Shown here: positions 43,566 through 51,645 of the stretch, in pieces
Layout of the letters: every line of letters begins with the position of its first letter
Position numbering within the stretch: position 1 is the stretch's first letter
From: Streptomyces sp. CB02056
GTDB lineage: Bacteria; Actinomycetota; Actinomycetes; Streptomycetales; Streptomycetaceae
Assembly: GCF_001905545.1 (NCBI RefSeq)
Contig: NZ_LIPD01000007.1
Span: 716,894 to 780,893, forward strand
Direction of reading: 5' to 3'
DNA: 64,000 nucleotides
The notes under the pieces: generated by a model
Database searches by the model: none
Seen by the model: only the letters and a program-made list of their open reading frames with translations
What the model was told of the DNA's origin: nothing
Translations under genes and position numbers: made by a program

Positions 43566-44012
43566 ATGACAGACGGGCTCACCGCAGACGAGGCCCTGCG
43601 GGCCTTGGCCGCCCTGGAGGCGGCGTTCAAGGACGACGACGAGGCACTGACCGCCCTGGCGGCGAGCGGGCCCGGTGAACGGCCGCTCCCGGCGCTGGTC
43701 GCCGCGTACGGCGAGCACGCCATGGACACCCTGATGGCGCTCGCGTTCGGGCTGCGCGCCACCATGAGCGACGAGGAGATCGCGGAGATCTCCGACGCCG
43801 TCAGTTCCAACATCGGTGCCCGGATGAGCGCCCTGCTCACCCAGACCCTCAAGGCCTGGGGCACCCTGGCACCGTCGGAGGACCTCCCCGTCATCAAGAT
43901 CATCGCCCACACGGTGATCGACGCGATGCGGGCCGTCACCGAGGACCCGAGCAAGACCGAAGTCCTGCCCCTGCTCGCCACGTTCCGCAGCTACGCCCTC
44001 AACGGCACCTGA
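43566..44012 (+). CDS. Small helical protein of unknown function
   Basis: A 148-aa soluble, mostly helical, acidic protein (for example LTADEALRALAALEAAFKDD and MSDEEIAEISDAVSSNI). No domain is recognised. The ATG at 43,566 is preferred: TACCGT lies 6 nt before it, as in a leaderless promoter. An in-frame ATG at 43,545 is the alternative. It is followed by a strong terminator. Confidence 0.6.
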   Translation: MTDGLTADEALRALAALEAAFKDDDEALTALAASGPGERPLPALVAAYGEHAMDTLMALAFGLRATMSDEEIAEISDAVSSNIGARMSALLTQTLKAWGTLAPSEDLPVIKIIAHTVIDAMRAVTEDPSKTEVLPLLATFRSYALNGT

Positions 44013-44027
44013 GGGACCGGGAATTCG

Positions 44028-44059
44028 GCGCGGGCTTCGAGACGACTCGAAGCCCGCGC
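44028..44059. terminator. Bidirectional terminator
   Basis: A 14-bp perfect stem GCGCGGGCTTCGAG / CTCGAAGCCCGCGC with an ACGA loop lies between the convergent genes ending at 44,012 and 44,062. Confidence 0.85.
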
Positions 44060-44061
44060 TG

Positions 44062-44253
44062 CTATGCGCGTACTCTCATCCAGCCCGCCACGAGCATGAA
44101 CGCGCCCGTCGAGGCGGCGAGGAAGACGAGGACGAACACCAGGGCACTCGCCACCGGAGGCACGCGCTCGGGAATCAGCAGGAGGACCGATGCCGCGAAC
44201 ACGAGGCTTCCGGCGGTGATGACGCCGGCTCCGGCTACGGCCGCATACCTCTG
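44062..44253 (-). pseudogene. Two-helix membrane segment, probably frameshifted from the gene upstream
   Basis: This frame reads RYAAVAGAGVITAGS then a hydrophobic stretch (LVFAASVLLLIPERV) and a second one (ASALVFVLVFLAASTGAFML), ending WMRVRA. It has no credible start: the first is a GTG inside helix 1. It overlaps the end of the 75-aa gene at 44,235-44,462, whose last residues (RLVVVLRR) would join smoothly to RYAAVAG by a one-base shift. Likely one membrane protein split by a frameshift, a sequence error, or programmed slippage. Confidence 0.4.
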
Positions 44254-44462
44254 CGGAGGACGACGACCAGCCGCTCGATGACGTCCGGCCGGGCGGCCCC
44301 GAGGTCGATCAGGATGACGCCGGTGGCCTTGGCCGAGCGCCAGTCGATGCCGAGGGACGGGAGTTTCACGTCGGCGGCGTTCAGGACGGCCTGGAGGTCG
44401 TCGAGGACGTCGGCCGCGGCGCGACGGTCCTCCGCCGTGATCTTGTCGATCATGCTGCTCAT
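44235..44462 (-). CDS. Small protein, likely N-terminal part of a split membrane protein
   Basis: A 75-aa product MSSMIDKITAEDRRAAADVL then DDLQAVLNAADVKLPSLG and so on, acidic and helical, ending RLVVVLRRGMRP. The ATG at 44,462 follows the stop of the upstream gene by 8 nt. Composition looks like a real protein rather than a shadow. See the overlapping frame for the suspected continuation into two transmembrane helices. Confidence 0.5.
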   Translation of the reverse strand: MSSMIDKITAEDRRAAADVLDDLQAVLNAADVKLPSLGIDWRSAKATGVILIDLGAARPDVIERLVVVLRRGMRP

Positions 44463-44470
44463 GGGGCATC

Positions 44471-44797
44471 TCACTGTTCGGTGTCGGTGAGCCAGCGCGC
44501 TTCGGTGTCCCACTCGACGCCGCCGGCGAGCGGCCGGAGGTAGGCGCGGCCGTGCTGCCACCCCATGAAGGCGGCCCAGCGACCCGAGCGGACGTCGAAG
44601 ACCCGCTCGCCGACGGTCGAGGGCCGGTAGGGGGTGGTCGGCGGCGCAACCCGTCGCACGGGCGGCGCCGCCGGGGTCATGGCGGAGGCGTTCATCCGCG
44701 CCTCGGGGATGGCGTCGCCGCACTGCGCGCATCGGCACGGCGGGAAGTTCCGCCGCAGGACGAGGCTTTCGCCGCATTGACTGTTCGTCATATCCAC
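44471..44797 (-). CDS. Small putative zinc-ribbon protein
   Basis: A 108-aa protein. The N-terminal third has cysteines spaced as a possible metal knuckle (NSQCGES, CRCAQCGD). The rest contains GERVFDVRSGRWAAFMGWQHG and WDTEARWLTDTEQ and is not recognised. The GTG at 44,797 has GAGAGGAA 7 nt upstream, better than the ATG two codons later. It is divergent from the XRE regulator gene and leads a short minus-strand run. Confidence 0.55.
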   Translation of the reverse strand: MDMTNSQCGESLVLRRNFPPCRCAQCGDAIPEARMNASAMTPAAPPVRRVAPPTTPYRPSTVGERVFDVRSGRWAAFMGWQHGRAYLRPLAGGVEWDTEARWLTDTEQ

Positions 44798-44870
44798 CGA
44801 TTAGTTCCTCTCTGTTGCTATCCCCTCACCAAGAGTGGCCAATCACGGCTAGCATCGGAAGAGCTTCACT

Positions 44871-44900
44871 TTGACAGCGAGCACTGTGGAATCGGGTAAT
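44871..44900 (+). promoter_or_regulatory. Candidate promoter of the XRE-DUF397 gene
   Basis: TTGACA (44,871-44,876) and GGTAAT (44,895-44,900) are separated by 18 nt. The ATG follows 4 nt later with no clear Shine-Dalgarno. The region is less GC-rich than its surroundings. Confidence 0.4.
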
Positions 44901-44904
44901 CACC

Positions 44905-45945
44905 ATGCCCCATCGGGAAGTAGACCCCACCTCGTCGCCGGACGCGGCCATCGGCGTTCAGCTCCGGCGCTTCCGCACGGCCAGGGGGCTCACGCAGGTC
45001 CAGCTCGGGCGGCGGACCAACTACAGCGATTCACTCATCTCCATGATCGAGAACGGCGACCGCCCCGCGCCGCTGCCCCTCGTTCGGCGGTGCGACAAGG
45101 AACTCGACACCTGCCAGGCGCTTGAACTCCTGTACTGGACGGCCAAGAGCAGCGCCTTGATCGGCGGGTTCCTCGCCTACATCGAGCACGAGCGCAAGGC
45201 CACCGCCCTCAAGATCTACGAGATGAACGTCATCCCCGGGTTGCTCCAGACGCGGGCCTACGCCTCCGCGCTCATCTACGCCGCGGCCCGGCGGGGCGAC
45301 ATCCCCGAGGAGAAGGCCATCGAGCGCCTGAATGTCCGGATGGCGCGGCAGGCCCTGCTGTACCGGGACCCCGCCCCCTCCGTCCACATCATCATGGAGG
45401 AGAGCTGCCTGCGGCCCGTCGGCGGCCCCTTCGTCATGGCCGAGCAGCTCCGTCGACTGGAGAGCGTCGCCGGCCTTCCCCACGTCATGCTGCAGATCGC
45501 GCCGTCCAGCCTGGGCGAGGACCTCCCCTCGAGCAAGCCATTCACGCTCCTGACCTCCCCGGATGGGGACTGGATGGCCTACCTCGAAACCATCCAACGG
45601 GGCTACGTCGAGCGGGACGACGAGGACAAGATCCGTTCCCTGTCAAGGGTTTACGATTGGCTCCAGGCCCAAGCCCTCTCATGTGCGGACTCGCTGGCGC
45701 TCATCCGCACCCGGCTCAAGGAGATCCAAGCCATGTTCCCCATCGCGACGGTCAAGCCCGCCTCCTGGTTGAAGTCCTCGTACAGCGACGGCGGCGGCCA
45801 GTGCATCGAGGTCGCCCCCGGCCTCCCGGGCGTCCTCCCCGTCCGCGACAGCAAGGACCCCGACGGCCCGCAGCTCGCCTTCGGTACGGACGCCTGGCAG
45901 TCCTTCATCACGGGCGTCAAGTCCGGCGAGTTCGGGAGCGTCTGA
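44905..45945 (+). CDS. XRE regulator fused to DUF5753 and DUF397
   Basis: A 346-aa cytoplasmic regulator combining what are usually two adjacent genes in Streptomyces. Residues ~14-70 are an XRE helix-turn-helix (IGVQLRRFRTARGLTQVQLG, SLISMIENGDR). Residues ~90-260 match the DUF5753 (Scr1/WhiJ-type) effector domain (YEMNVIPGLLQTRAYASALI, MEESCLRPVGG, TLLTSPDGDWMAYLE). Residues ~283-345 are DUF397 (ASWLKSSYSDGGGQCIEVA, VPVRDSKDPDGPQLAF, WQSFITGVKSGEF). In known pairs the DUF397 protein is the partner of the XRE protein, so fusion fixes a 1:1 ratio. A role in differentiation or toxin-antitoxin-like control is inferred. Confidence 0.88.
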   Translation: MPHREVDPTSSPDAAIGVQLRRFRTARGLTQVQLGRRTNYSDSLISMIENGDRPAPLPLVRRCDKELDTCQALELLYWTAKSSALIGGFLAYIEHERKATALKIYEMNVIPGLLQTRAYASALIYAAARRGDIPEEKAIERLNVRMARQALLYRDPAPSVHIIMEESCLRPVGGPFVMAEQLRRLESVAGLPHVMLQIAPSSLGEDLPSSKPFTLLTSPDGDWMAYLETIQRGYVERDDEDKIRSLSRVYDWLQAQALSCADSLALIRTRLKEIQAMFPIATVKPASWLKSSYSDGGGQCIEVAPGLPGVLPVRDSKDPDGPQLAFGTDAWQSFITGVKSGEFGSV

Positions 45946-45951
45946 CTCCCT

Positions 45952-45980
45952 CGCCGCCCTGCCGCTTCGGCGGGGCGGCG
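45952..45980. terminator. Bidirectional terminator
   Basis: A 13-bp stem CGCCGCCCTGCCG / CGGCGGGGCGGCG with one T-G wobble and a 3-nt loop lies between the convergent stops at 45,945 and 45,991. Confidence 0.7.
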
Positions 45981-45990
45981 GCACCACTGC

Positions 45991-46389
45991 TCAGCGGGCC
46001 CCGGCGACGAGGAAGCGGCCGGAGCGCCAGTGCAGTCGGGCCGGGCCGCCGGTGGGCCAGTCGTGGTTCAGGTGGCGGCGGTCGCGGCCGAGGGCGCCGA
46101 GGGCGTGGGGGCGCAGGGTGCCGCTCCTCAGGCCGGTGGCCTCCTCGGCCGTCACCGGCATGATCGTCACGTACTGGGCGTCGTCCCCGCCCATCCAGTC
46201 GACGACCTCGGTGAAGATCCACACGAACCGCTGCGAACACCCCAGGCAGCGCCGCAGGTTGACGGCGAAGCGCGAGCCGTCCACCACTTCCGCCTCGTGC
46301 TCGAAGCCCTCCCGCTGCCGCCCCCACACCGCCCGTTCGTCCTCGCCGTAGCACTTCGCGCAACCGAACTCCGCCATCGGCCTACCCAT
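45991..46389 (-). CDS. Small putative zinc-binding protein
   Basis: A 132-aa protein with two paired-cysteine knuckles, FGCAKCYGED and RRCLGCSQRF, that should bind one zinc. The middle (VWIFTEVVDWMGGDDAQYVT) suggests a compact beta fold. The ATG at 46,389 has GGGAG 8 nt upstream. No family name is offered. It stands between a convergent XRE gene and a long non-coding stretch. Confidence 0.55.
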   Translation of the reverse strand: MGRPMAEFGCAKCYGEDERAVWGRQREGFEHEAEVVDGSRFAVNLRRCLGCSQRFVWIFTEVVDWMGGDDAQYVTIMPVTAEEATGLRSGTLRPHALGALGRDRRHLNHDWPTGGPARLHWRSGRFLVAGAR

Positions 46390-46777
46390 CGGTCGACTCC
46401 CTGTTCCGCGACGTCCCGTGTCGCGGCCCATGATGCCCGCAGGGCCCCGCCGTCCGGCCGCACCGTCACCCGACCGGGGAACAATTCACGGGCCGTTCCC
46501 GCGCAGTTCGCGCCCCAGGGCGGACATCCGCACGGCGGGTTGACGCACCCGGGGCCCGGCCCGATTCGCCCCGGCTCGGGCTTCGGGCCGCACACCTCGG
46601 AGTCCAGGCCGACCGCCCTCGCGCCCGAACGGGTCTTCACGGCGAAGGGTGGCACGGGCATGTCCCAGATTTCTGGGATTCTCCTCGCCCACCGACCTCG
46701 CGCAGAATCGGCGTCAGGCACCCCGGTGAGCACGGGAGCCCGCCAAGCCACCCGTCGGAGAGGGGAGTTGATCAGCG
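46390..46777. other. Intergenic stretch with no recognised gene
   Basis: No convincing protein frame or RNA structure was seen in these 388 bp. The right end carries GGAGAGGGGAG, a strong ribosome site for the short frame that starts at 46,778. Confidence 0.4.
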
Positions 46778-46849
46778 ATGTCACGCTCCTTCAAGCGCGC
46801 CGATGACAAGGCCTGGCGGACCCGCTCCCGGTCGCTGACGCTCGGCTGA
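46778..46849 (+). CDS. Possible 23-residue basic micropeptide
   Basis: The frame encodes MSRSFKRADDKAWRTRSRSL then TLG. GGAGAGGGGAG lies 10 nt before the ATG, a better site than most genes here have. It is too short to judge by composition. It could be a real small protein or an accidental frame; no homolog comes to mind. Confidence 0.3.
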   Translation: MSRSFKRADDKAWRTRSRSLTLG

Positions 46850-46926
46850 CGAACGGCTCTGACCCCGCACCCCACCCCGCCCGGCGCGCCGCCTCCGCGG
46901 CCGCCGGGGGGATCAGGGTCAGGGCA

Positions 46927-46963
46927 GGGGGCGCGCCGGCCGGAGCCTCGGCCGGCCGCCCCC
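46927..46963 (-). terminator. Terminator after the DUF6461-like gene
   Basis: An interrupted stem GGGGGCGCGCCGGCC / GGCCGGCCGCCCCC with an 8-nt loop lies directly beyond the minus-strand stop at 46,965. Confidence 0.6.
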
Positions 46964-46964
46964 G

Positions 46965-47603
46965 TCAGTCGGTCTCCAGCAGGAGGGCCGGGAGCTCGGC
47001 CTCCCGCACCAGATCACGCGGCAGGGTGAGGCCGAAGTGCCGGCCGAGCACCTCCAGGCAGGTGCGGTGGAGGTCGTCGCCCGCGCGGTCGTGGTCGGGC
47101 AGGCCGACGGCGGCCAGCTCGGCCGTCAGGGCGGCGGCGGTGGCCGGCTCGCCCTGGACGTCGCCGGGGCCCCAGGAGGGGTCCAGGTGGAGGTTGAGGG
47201 AGCAGACCTCCCGCCCGTCCCGGTGGGCGCTGAAGAACGGCGGCACCGGCTTGCCGTTCTCCTCCTCGAACTCCAGGTGGTAGACCTCGGCGCCGCCGCG
47301 CGAGACCTCCGGCCGGACGCTCAGCTCCCCCTGCCAGTAGCCGTACGCCACCGCGAAGGCGAGGTCGCCGCTGCGCCCGTGGTGCAGCGCGATGTCCTCG
47401 ATGCCGCCGGCGAACTCCAGCTCGTACTCCTCCACCAGGTCCTCGGCGGTGAGCTCGTCGAGCGGCCGCGCCGTGCGCTCCGGGAGCCCTTCGGCGAGCC
47501 GGGCCGCCAGTTCCTCCGGCTCCAGGCCGCGGGCGAGCACGACGCTGTAACCTCCGTAGGCGATCGATTCGGGTTCGGCGAGCCAGGTGAGTGCGTCCGT
47601 CAT
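46965..47603 (-). CDS. DUF6461-like protein
   Basis: A 212-aa cytoplasmic acidic protein. The opening MTDALTWLAEPESIAYGGYS followed by VVLARGLEPEELAARL fits DUF6461 proteins of streptomycetes, as recalled. Trp/Tyr/Gly-rich strands follow (AVAYGYWQGELSVRPEVSRG). The start at 47,603 has AGGA 8 nt upstream; the ATG at 47,612 is the alternative. Function is unknown. Relatives are often found near secretion or toxin-immunity loci. Confidence 0.55.
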   Translation of the reverse strand: MTDALTWLAEPESIAYGGYSVVLARGLEPEELAARLAEGLPERTARPLDELTAEDLVEEYELEFAGGIEDIALHHGRSGDLAFAVAYGYWQGELSVRPEVSRGGAEVYHLEFEEENGKPVPPFFSAHRDGREVCSLNLHLDPSWGPGDVQGEPATAAALTAELAAVGLPDHDRAGDDLHRTCLEVLGRHFGLTLPRDLVREAELPALLLETD

Positions 47604-47735
47604 GATGATCATCCTGCCGCACCCACCCGCTCGTTCGGTATTCCGAACGATCCGACCGTCCATCGAACCGCCCGTCGAGCCGACCACCGAACCGCCCGTC
47701 AGGCCGTCCGATACCGGAGCCCCGGCGCCGGAGCG

Positions 47736-48359
47736 TCAGTGCCAGAGCCCCCACGCGGCCGGCCGGACCGGCGAGGCCTCGGCGAGGTGGCCGTGCTGCT
47801 CGGCCCGGTACTGCAGCACCAGCACCGAGCGGACCGGCTCGCCGTCCAGCGCGGTGTAGGCGTGCGGGAGCGCGGCGTCGAAGCCGATGTAGTCGCCCGG
47901 GCCGAGCTCGATCTCGCGGCCGTCCACCCGCACGCCCAGCCGGCCGGCCTGGACGACGGTGTGCTCGGTGCCGGTGTGGCCGCCGGACTCCTGCGCGGCG
48001 CCGGTGCGCACCACCTGGTCATAGAGCTCGAACACGGTGTCCCCGGACTCGATCCGGCGCAGCGGCCGCAGGTCGACGCCCCGCCCGCTGAGCACCTCGG
48101 CCTCGGCCGCCCGCACCACCGTCACCTCGCCGGCCGGCCGGGCCTCGACCAGGTCGGAGATCGGCACGCCGAGCACCCGGGACAGCCCGAGCACCGTCTC
48201 CAGCGTCGGGTTGCCGGCCCCGGACTCCAGCTGGGAGAGCGTCGCCTTGCCCACCCCGGCCCGCCGGGACAGCTCGGACAGCGACAGTCCGCGCTGGGCC
48301 CGCACCCGCTTCAGGTTGGCGGCGAGGACGCCCCGGACGGATTCCTCGGCGTCGTTCAC
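47736..48359 (-). CDS. XRE-family regulator with cupin domain
   Basis: A 207-aa regulator. Residues ~12-66 are a helix-turn-helix (LKRVRAQRGLSLSELSRRAG, KATLSQLESGAGNPTLETV). Residues ~115-190 form a cupin barrel (GHTGTEHTVVQAGRLGVRVD, ELGPGDYIGFDAALPHAYTA) that senses a small molecule. The GTG at 48,359 gives the usual length. It is divergent from the aminopeptidase P gene, and a pseudo-palindrome (48,385) between them is the likely operator for both. Confidence 0.88.
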   Translation of the reverse strand: MNDAEESVRGVLAANLKRVRAQRGLSLSELSRRAGVGKATLSQLESGAGNPTLETVLGLSRVLGVPISDLVEARPAGEVTVVRAAEAEVLSGRGVDLRPLRRIESGDTVFELYDQVVRTGAAQESGGHTGTEHTVVQAGRLGVRVDGREIELGPGDYIGFDAALPHAYTALDGEPVRSVLVLQYRAEQHGHLAEASPVRPAAWGLWH

Positions 48360-48384
48360 GCTGGGCCTCTTCTCTTGCGGCAGT

Positions 48385-48400
48385 GTTCGATATACCGTAC
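48385..48400. promoter_or_regulatory. Pseudo-palindromic candidate operator of the XRE-cupin protein
   Basis: GTTCGATATACCGTAC fits GT-n-CG-n-TATA-n-CG-n-AC symmetry in 12 of 16 positions. It lies in the 112-bp divergent region between the regulator and pepP-like genes and includes a TATA-rich core. Confidence 0.45.
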
Positions 48401-48471
48401 GGGACGCACACCGACGGACGGGGCAGCGTAGCGAAACACCCCGCTGCCCTCACCCTCACCAGGAGACCGCA

Positions 48472-49926
48472 GTGACCGAGCCCGCCGAGACCACCGAGCC
48501 CGCCGAGACCATCAAGTACCGGAAGAACGGCCTGACCCGCGGGGTCACGGACGAGCTCGCGGAGAGCATGAAGCAGGGCTGGGCCGACACCGAGCGCACC
48601 GCCCTGGAGCCCGTCCCCCAGGCCGCGCACACCGGCCGCCGCCGCGCCGCGCTGTCCGCCGCCTTCCCCGGCGAGCTGCTGGTCGTCCCGGCCGGCAACC
48701 CCAAGGTGCGGGCCAACGACACCGACTACCCGTTCCGCCCCTCCTCCGACTACGCCTACCTGACCGGCGACCAGTCCGAGGACGGCGTCCTGGTGCTCGC
48801 CCCGACCGGGGAGAGCGGCCACGAGGCCGTGCTCTACCTGCGCGACCGCTCCCGCACCGACAACGGCGAGTTCTGGCTGGACGGCCACGGCGAGCTGTGG
48901 GACGGCCGCCGCAACAGCCTGACCGAGAGCGAGCGGCTGTTCGGCCTGCCCTGCCGGGACGTGCGCACCGCCCGCGCGGACCTGCGCGCCGCCACCGGCC
49001 CGGCGCGCGTGCTGCGCCGCCACGACGCGGGCGTCGAGGAGGCCCTCGCGGACCGGATCACCGCCGAGCGAGACGAGGAGTTCGAGGTCTTCCTGTCCGG
49101 GCTGCGCCTGGTCAAGGACGCGTTCGAGATCGAGGAGCTGCGCTTCGCCTGCGCCGCCACCGCCCGCGGCTTCGAGGACGTGGTCCGCGTCCTCGGCACC
49201 GACTCCGAGACCGCCGAGCGGCTGATCGAGGGCACCTTCTTCGTCCGCGCCCGGGTCGAGGGCAACAGCGTGGGCTACAGCACCATCGCGGCGGCCGGCC
49301 CGCACGCCACCACCCTGCACTGGGTGCGCAACAACGGCCACGCCCGCCCCGGCGACCTCCTGCTGCTCGACGCCGGCGTGGAGACCAACCACCTCTACAC
49401 CGCCGACGTCACCCGCACCCTCCCGGTCAGCGGCCGCTTCACCGAGCTCCAGCGCAAGGTCTACGACGCCGTGTACGCGGCCCAGGAGGCCGGCATCGCG
49501 GCCGTCCGGCCGGGCGGGCGGTTCCGCGACTTCCACCACGCCGCCCAGCGCGAGCTCGCCGAACACCTCACCGCCTGGGGCCTGTTCGGCGACCTGAGCG
49601 CCGACAAGGTGTACGAGCTGGGCCTGCACCGCCGCTTCACCCTGGCGGGCACCGGGCACATGCTGGGCATCGACGTCCACGACTGCGCCCACTCCCGCAC
49701 CGAGGAGCACGTCGACGGCCCGCTGGAGCCGGGCATGGTGCTCACCGTCGAGCCGGGCATCTACTTCCAGGAGAACGACCTGACGGTGCCGGAGGAGTAC
49801 CGGGGCATCGGGGTGCGGATCGAGGACGACATCCTGGTCACCGAGGACGGCAACGAGAACCTCTCCGCCGACCTCCCGCGCCGCTCCGACGAGGTCGAGG
49901 CCTGGCTGGCCCGGCTGCGCGGCTGA
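48472..49926 (+). CDS. Aminopeptidase P-type metallopeptidase (Xaa-Pro aminopeptidase)
   Basis: A 484-aa creatinase-fold peptidase that removes N-terminal residues before proline. The N-terminal domain carries the AMP_N pattern (NDTDYPFRPSSDYAYLTG). Metal ligands in the pita-bread domain are readable: LLLDAGVETNHLYTADVTRT (two Asp), GTGHMLGIDVHD (His), LTVEPGIYF (Glu) and IRIEDDILVT-type Glu. The GTG has AGGAG 8 nt upstream. No signal is present, so it acts in the cytoplasm. It is divergent from an XRE-cupin regulator that may control it. Confidence 0.93.
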   Translation: MTEPAETTEPAETIKYRKNGLTRGVTDELAESMKQGWADTERTALEPVPQAAHTGRRRAALSAAFPGELLVVPAGNPKVRANDTDYPFRPSSDYAYLTGDQSEDGVLVLAPTGESGHEAVLYLRDRSRTDNGEFWLDGHGELWDGRRNSLTESERLFGLPCRDVRTARADLRAATGPARVLRRHDAGVEEALADRITAERDEEFEVFLSGLRLVKDAFEIEELRFACAATARGFEDVVRVLGTDSETAERLIEGTFFVRARVEGNSVGYSTIAAAGPHATTLHWVRNNGHARPGDLLLLDAGVETNHLYTADVTRTLPVSGRFTELQRKVYDAVYAAQEAGIAAVRPGGRFRDFHHAAQRELAEHLTAWGLFGDLSADKVYELGLHRRFTLAGTGHMLGIDVHDCAHSRTEEHVDGPLEPGMVLTVEPGIYFQENDLTVPEEYRGIGVRIEDDILVTEDGNENLSADLPRRSDEVEAWLARLRG

Positions 49927-49935
49927 GCAGCGGAA

Positions 49936-49966
49936 GAGCGGCACCGGGGCGTACCCGGTGCCGCTC
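49936..49966. terminator. Terminator after the aminopeptidase gene
   Basis: A 13-bp perfect stem GAGCGGCACCGGG / CCCGGTGCCGCTC with a 5-nt loop lies 9 nt after the stop at 49,926 and before the convergent stop at 49,996. Confidence 0.8.
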
Positions 49967-49995
49967 GCGCCGTACGACTACCTGAGCCGCTCCGG

Positions 49996-51402
49996 CTACT
50001 TCAGCTGCTGCAGCGCCACGCCCACCCGCCGCACGGCGGCCTCGACGTCGTCGGGCATCCGGCTGGTGAAACAGAGCCGGAAGAAGCCCGGCTCCGCGTT
50101 GTGCATGGTCCCGCCGGGCAGCAGGGAGACCTCGGTGGGCTTGGCGGCGAGGTAGCGGAACAGCCACTCCTCGTTCGGGTCGAGCCCGTCCGGCCCGATG
50201 GCCGGCAGCCCGTTCACGTGCTCGCCGGGCGCGCGCTTGCCGAGGTACCTGGTGAGGTCGAGCCAGAAGAACATCGCGGCGTTGTCGCCGTCCTGGTGGA
50301 CGTACTCGATCCCGGCGGCGTCCAGGGCGTCCTTGGTCCTGCGGAAGCTCGCGCTCAGCAGCGTGCGGTACTCGCGCATCGCGTACACCGGGTAGGGCTC
50401 CCCGTCGACGGTGGCCTTGAACAGCTCCCCGATGACGTAGGTCTTCAGCGAGTCGAACGGGGTGAACCAGGGCAGTGCGCGGGTCTGTTCGGCCGGGTCG
50501 TCGCTGCCGAGCATGGCGCGGTGCACGGCCTCGTTCTTGGAGATGACGAAGCCCGTGCGGAAGCCGGACAGCCCGAAGTCCTTGGCGAAGCCCCAGACCA
50601 GGTGGACCCGGTCGGTGTGCTCCTGGTACGCGTCCAGGGCCACCGCGCTGGTGAACGGCGTCGTCCCGGTGTCGAGTTGGGAGTGGCAGTAGATCTCGTC
50701 GGAGATGATGTGGAGGTCGGTGTGCGCGAGCGCCCAGCCGTAGATCTCGTCGAGGAGTTCCTTCGGGTAGTTGACGCCCAGCGGGTTGTGCGGATTGGTG
50801 AGGACGAGCAGCCGCGGGTTGTGCCCGGCCTCCTTCCGCGCCTCGTAGGCGTTCACGATCAGGTTCAGGGTGAGCCGGTAGCGGTCCTCCCCGTGGGTGG
50901 GCAGGTGCACCGGGACGCACTTCAGCTTGGGCCGTTCCTGGAACGACCAGTTGAAGCCCTGCCAGTACGGCGCCGGGATCAGCACCTCGTCCCCGGGCTT
51001 GAGCGGCACGCCGCCCGTCCCCTGCCGCCGCATGAGCCCGTAGGCGATGCACTCCAGCGCGGAGGAGACCCCGGCGCAGCCGAAGACGTCCTCCATCACG
51101 ACCGTGCGGCCGAACGCCCGGGTGAGCAGGTCCGCCGCCTGCTGACGCAGCCACGGGATGCCGACCGGGGCCATGTACTTGATGTTCAGCTCGGGGATCA
51201 GCCGGATCTTCTCGAAGACGTCCCGCTGCATCGAGTCGTGGTAGAGCAGGACGTTCTCCGCGACGGACAGGTCGACGGCGGTGTCCGGCGCTAGGTGCTG
51301 GTGGTAGAAGGCAAGGGCCTGCTCGAAGTCGGGCAGGCCGGCGTGCAGGTCGGCGATCGCCTGGGGCGAGGCGATCCTGAGTCCGTTCTCGGTGATGGTC
51401 AT
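49996..51402 (-). CDS. Class I/II PLP aminotransferase, ACC-synthase-like
   Basis: A 468-aa fold-type I PLP enzyme. LSVAENVLLYHD near residue 45 resembles the 'L..AENQL' of ACC synthases, TNPHNPLGVNYP holds the PLP-ring aspartate region, and the PLP lysine is in WGFAKDFGLSGFRTGFV, the ACC-synthase 'SKD.GLPGFR' pattern. FFRLCFTSR near the end binds substrate carboxylate. It could be a SAM-processing lyase like ACC synthase or an aminotransferase; bacterial relatives are mostly uncharacterised or act in secondary metabolism. It stands alone on the minus strand with 243 bp of featureless DNA upstream. Confidence 0.75.
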   Translation of the reverse strand: MTITENGLRIASPQAIADLHAGLPDFEQALAFYHQHLAPDTAVDLSVAENVLLYHDSMQRDVFEKIRLIPELNIKYMAPVGIPWLRQQAADLLTRAFGRTVVMEDVFGCAGVSSALECIAYGLMRRQGTGGVPLKPGDEVLIPAPYWQGFNWSFQERPKLKCVPVHLPTHGEDRYRLTLNLIVNAYEARKEAGHNPRLLVLTNPHNPLGVNYPKELLDEIYGWALAHTDLHIISDEIYCHSQLDTGTTPFTSAVALDAYQEHTDRVHLVWGFAKDFGLSGFRTGFVISKNEAVHRAMLGSDDPAEQTRALPWFTPFDSLKTYVIGELFKATVDGEPYPVYAMREYRTLLSASFRRTKDALDAAGIEYVHQDGDNAAMFFWLDLTRYLGKRAPGEHVNGLPAIGPDGLDPNEEWLFRYLAAKPTEVSLLPGGTMHNAEPGFFRLCFTSRMPDDVEAAVRRVGVALQQLK

Positions 51403-51645
51403 GGTGGGTCCCCTGTCGGGTGGGCGGGTCCGGCAGCGCGCCAGCAAGGGTGCCGGAAGGGTGCCGAACGACGCCGGGCACGGCCGGACGATGCCGTTCG
51501 CACACGCATCGGCCCCAGCCGACCACGCCCCGGACCCGGCCGCCAGCGCTCGGCGGCCGTCCGGACGGCGGGCGCGCCCCGGCCCGCCGTCCGGACCGGG
51601 AACCCGCTTCAGCCCGTCGTCCGTGATGCCGGTGCCCTTGGCCGG

